From Ficedula albicollis (Eukaryota; Chordata; Aves; Passeriformes; Muscicapidae), in the NCBI RefSeq assembly GCF_000247815.1, contig NC_021677.1:64156038-64220037 (forward strand): a stretch of DNA of 64,000 nt, given 5' to 3'. The notes below the pieces were generated by a model. The model worked only from the letters and a program-made list of their open reading frames with translations. It had not been told where the DNA came from and did no database searches. Below, one piece after another: positions 62,110 through 64,000 of this stretch. The stretch's first letter is position 1. Each line of letters begins with the position of its first letter. The position numbers and the translations under genes are program-made.

Positions 62110-64000
<1,891 letters not shown>

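Overview
This window looks like non-coding nuclear DNA from a bird, most likely a passerine or other neoavian. The evidence is about twenty 3'-end fragments of CR1 LINEs in both orientations, two copies of an avian endogenous-retrovirus LTR, a GC-rich background packed with minisatellites, and AT-rich islands of the kind that often prove to be conserved non-coding DNA. I found no protein-coding gene, tRNA, rRNA or other RNA gene that I can support. All long open reading frames are translations of tandem repeats or homopolymers, open in several frames at once, or chance ORFs across CR1 copies.

Layout: 1-2.6 kb holds CR1 pieces. 2.65-5.93 kb holds two abutting minisatellites (52-bp and 34-bp periods) joined by a short G run. 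6.3 kb holds a 58-bp array. 7.75-8.7 kb is a nearly pure (AAGAG)n tract. 9.5-10.5 kb is an LTR whose middle is replaced by 575 G. 11-19.8 kb is mixed CR1, small minisatellites and AT-rich islands. 20.4-21.6 kb holds two G runs, followed by a second LTR copy. 22-25 kb is the longest repeat-poor stretch. 25.0-26.9 kb is a 13-bp array that turns into a 54-bp higher-order array. 28.8-31.6 kb holds two G runs with minisatellite flanks. 34.6-39.1 kb holds a 100-bp array broken by an N gap, an (ATTCT)n tract and a BamHI-rich 78-bp array. 39.9-40.5 kb is the longest CR1 copy. 41.2-42.7 kb is an N gap followed by 1.1 kb of G. 45.1-48.0 kb holds a 41-bp array derived from CR1 and a 46-bp array. 48.75-51.9 kb is 3.1 kb of pure G. 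52.9-54.6 kb holds CA-rich arrays interleaved with T and G runs. 55.4-56.0 kb is another CR1-associated array. 57.1-59.1 kb holds G runs inside minisatellites. 60.3-61.6 kb is a 32-bp array. The window ends inside a G run at least 1.7 kb long that interrupts a CR1.

The main signal is fourteen uninterrupted poly-G tracts, 48 to 3,134 nt, totalling about 11.3 kb (about 18% of the window), all G on this strand and never C. In an LTR and in a CR1 the G run stands where 80-100 bp of element sequence is missing, so it replaces sequence rather than being inserted. I think assembly, consensus or gap-filling error is the most likely cause, but a real sequence-dependent feature cannot be excluded from sequence alone. 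The best-supported biology is minisatellite evolution: a 41-bp array whose unit is exactly the CR1 segment between two copies of an 8-bp direct repeat, a stepwise 13-to-14-bp monomer change, and a strong tendency for arrays to be built from alternating A/B units. I see no convincing new gene system.
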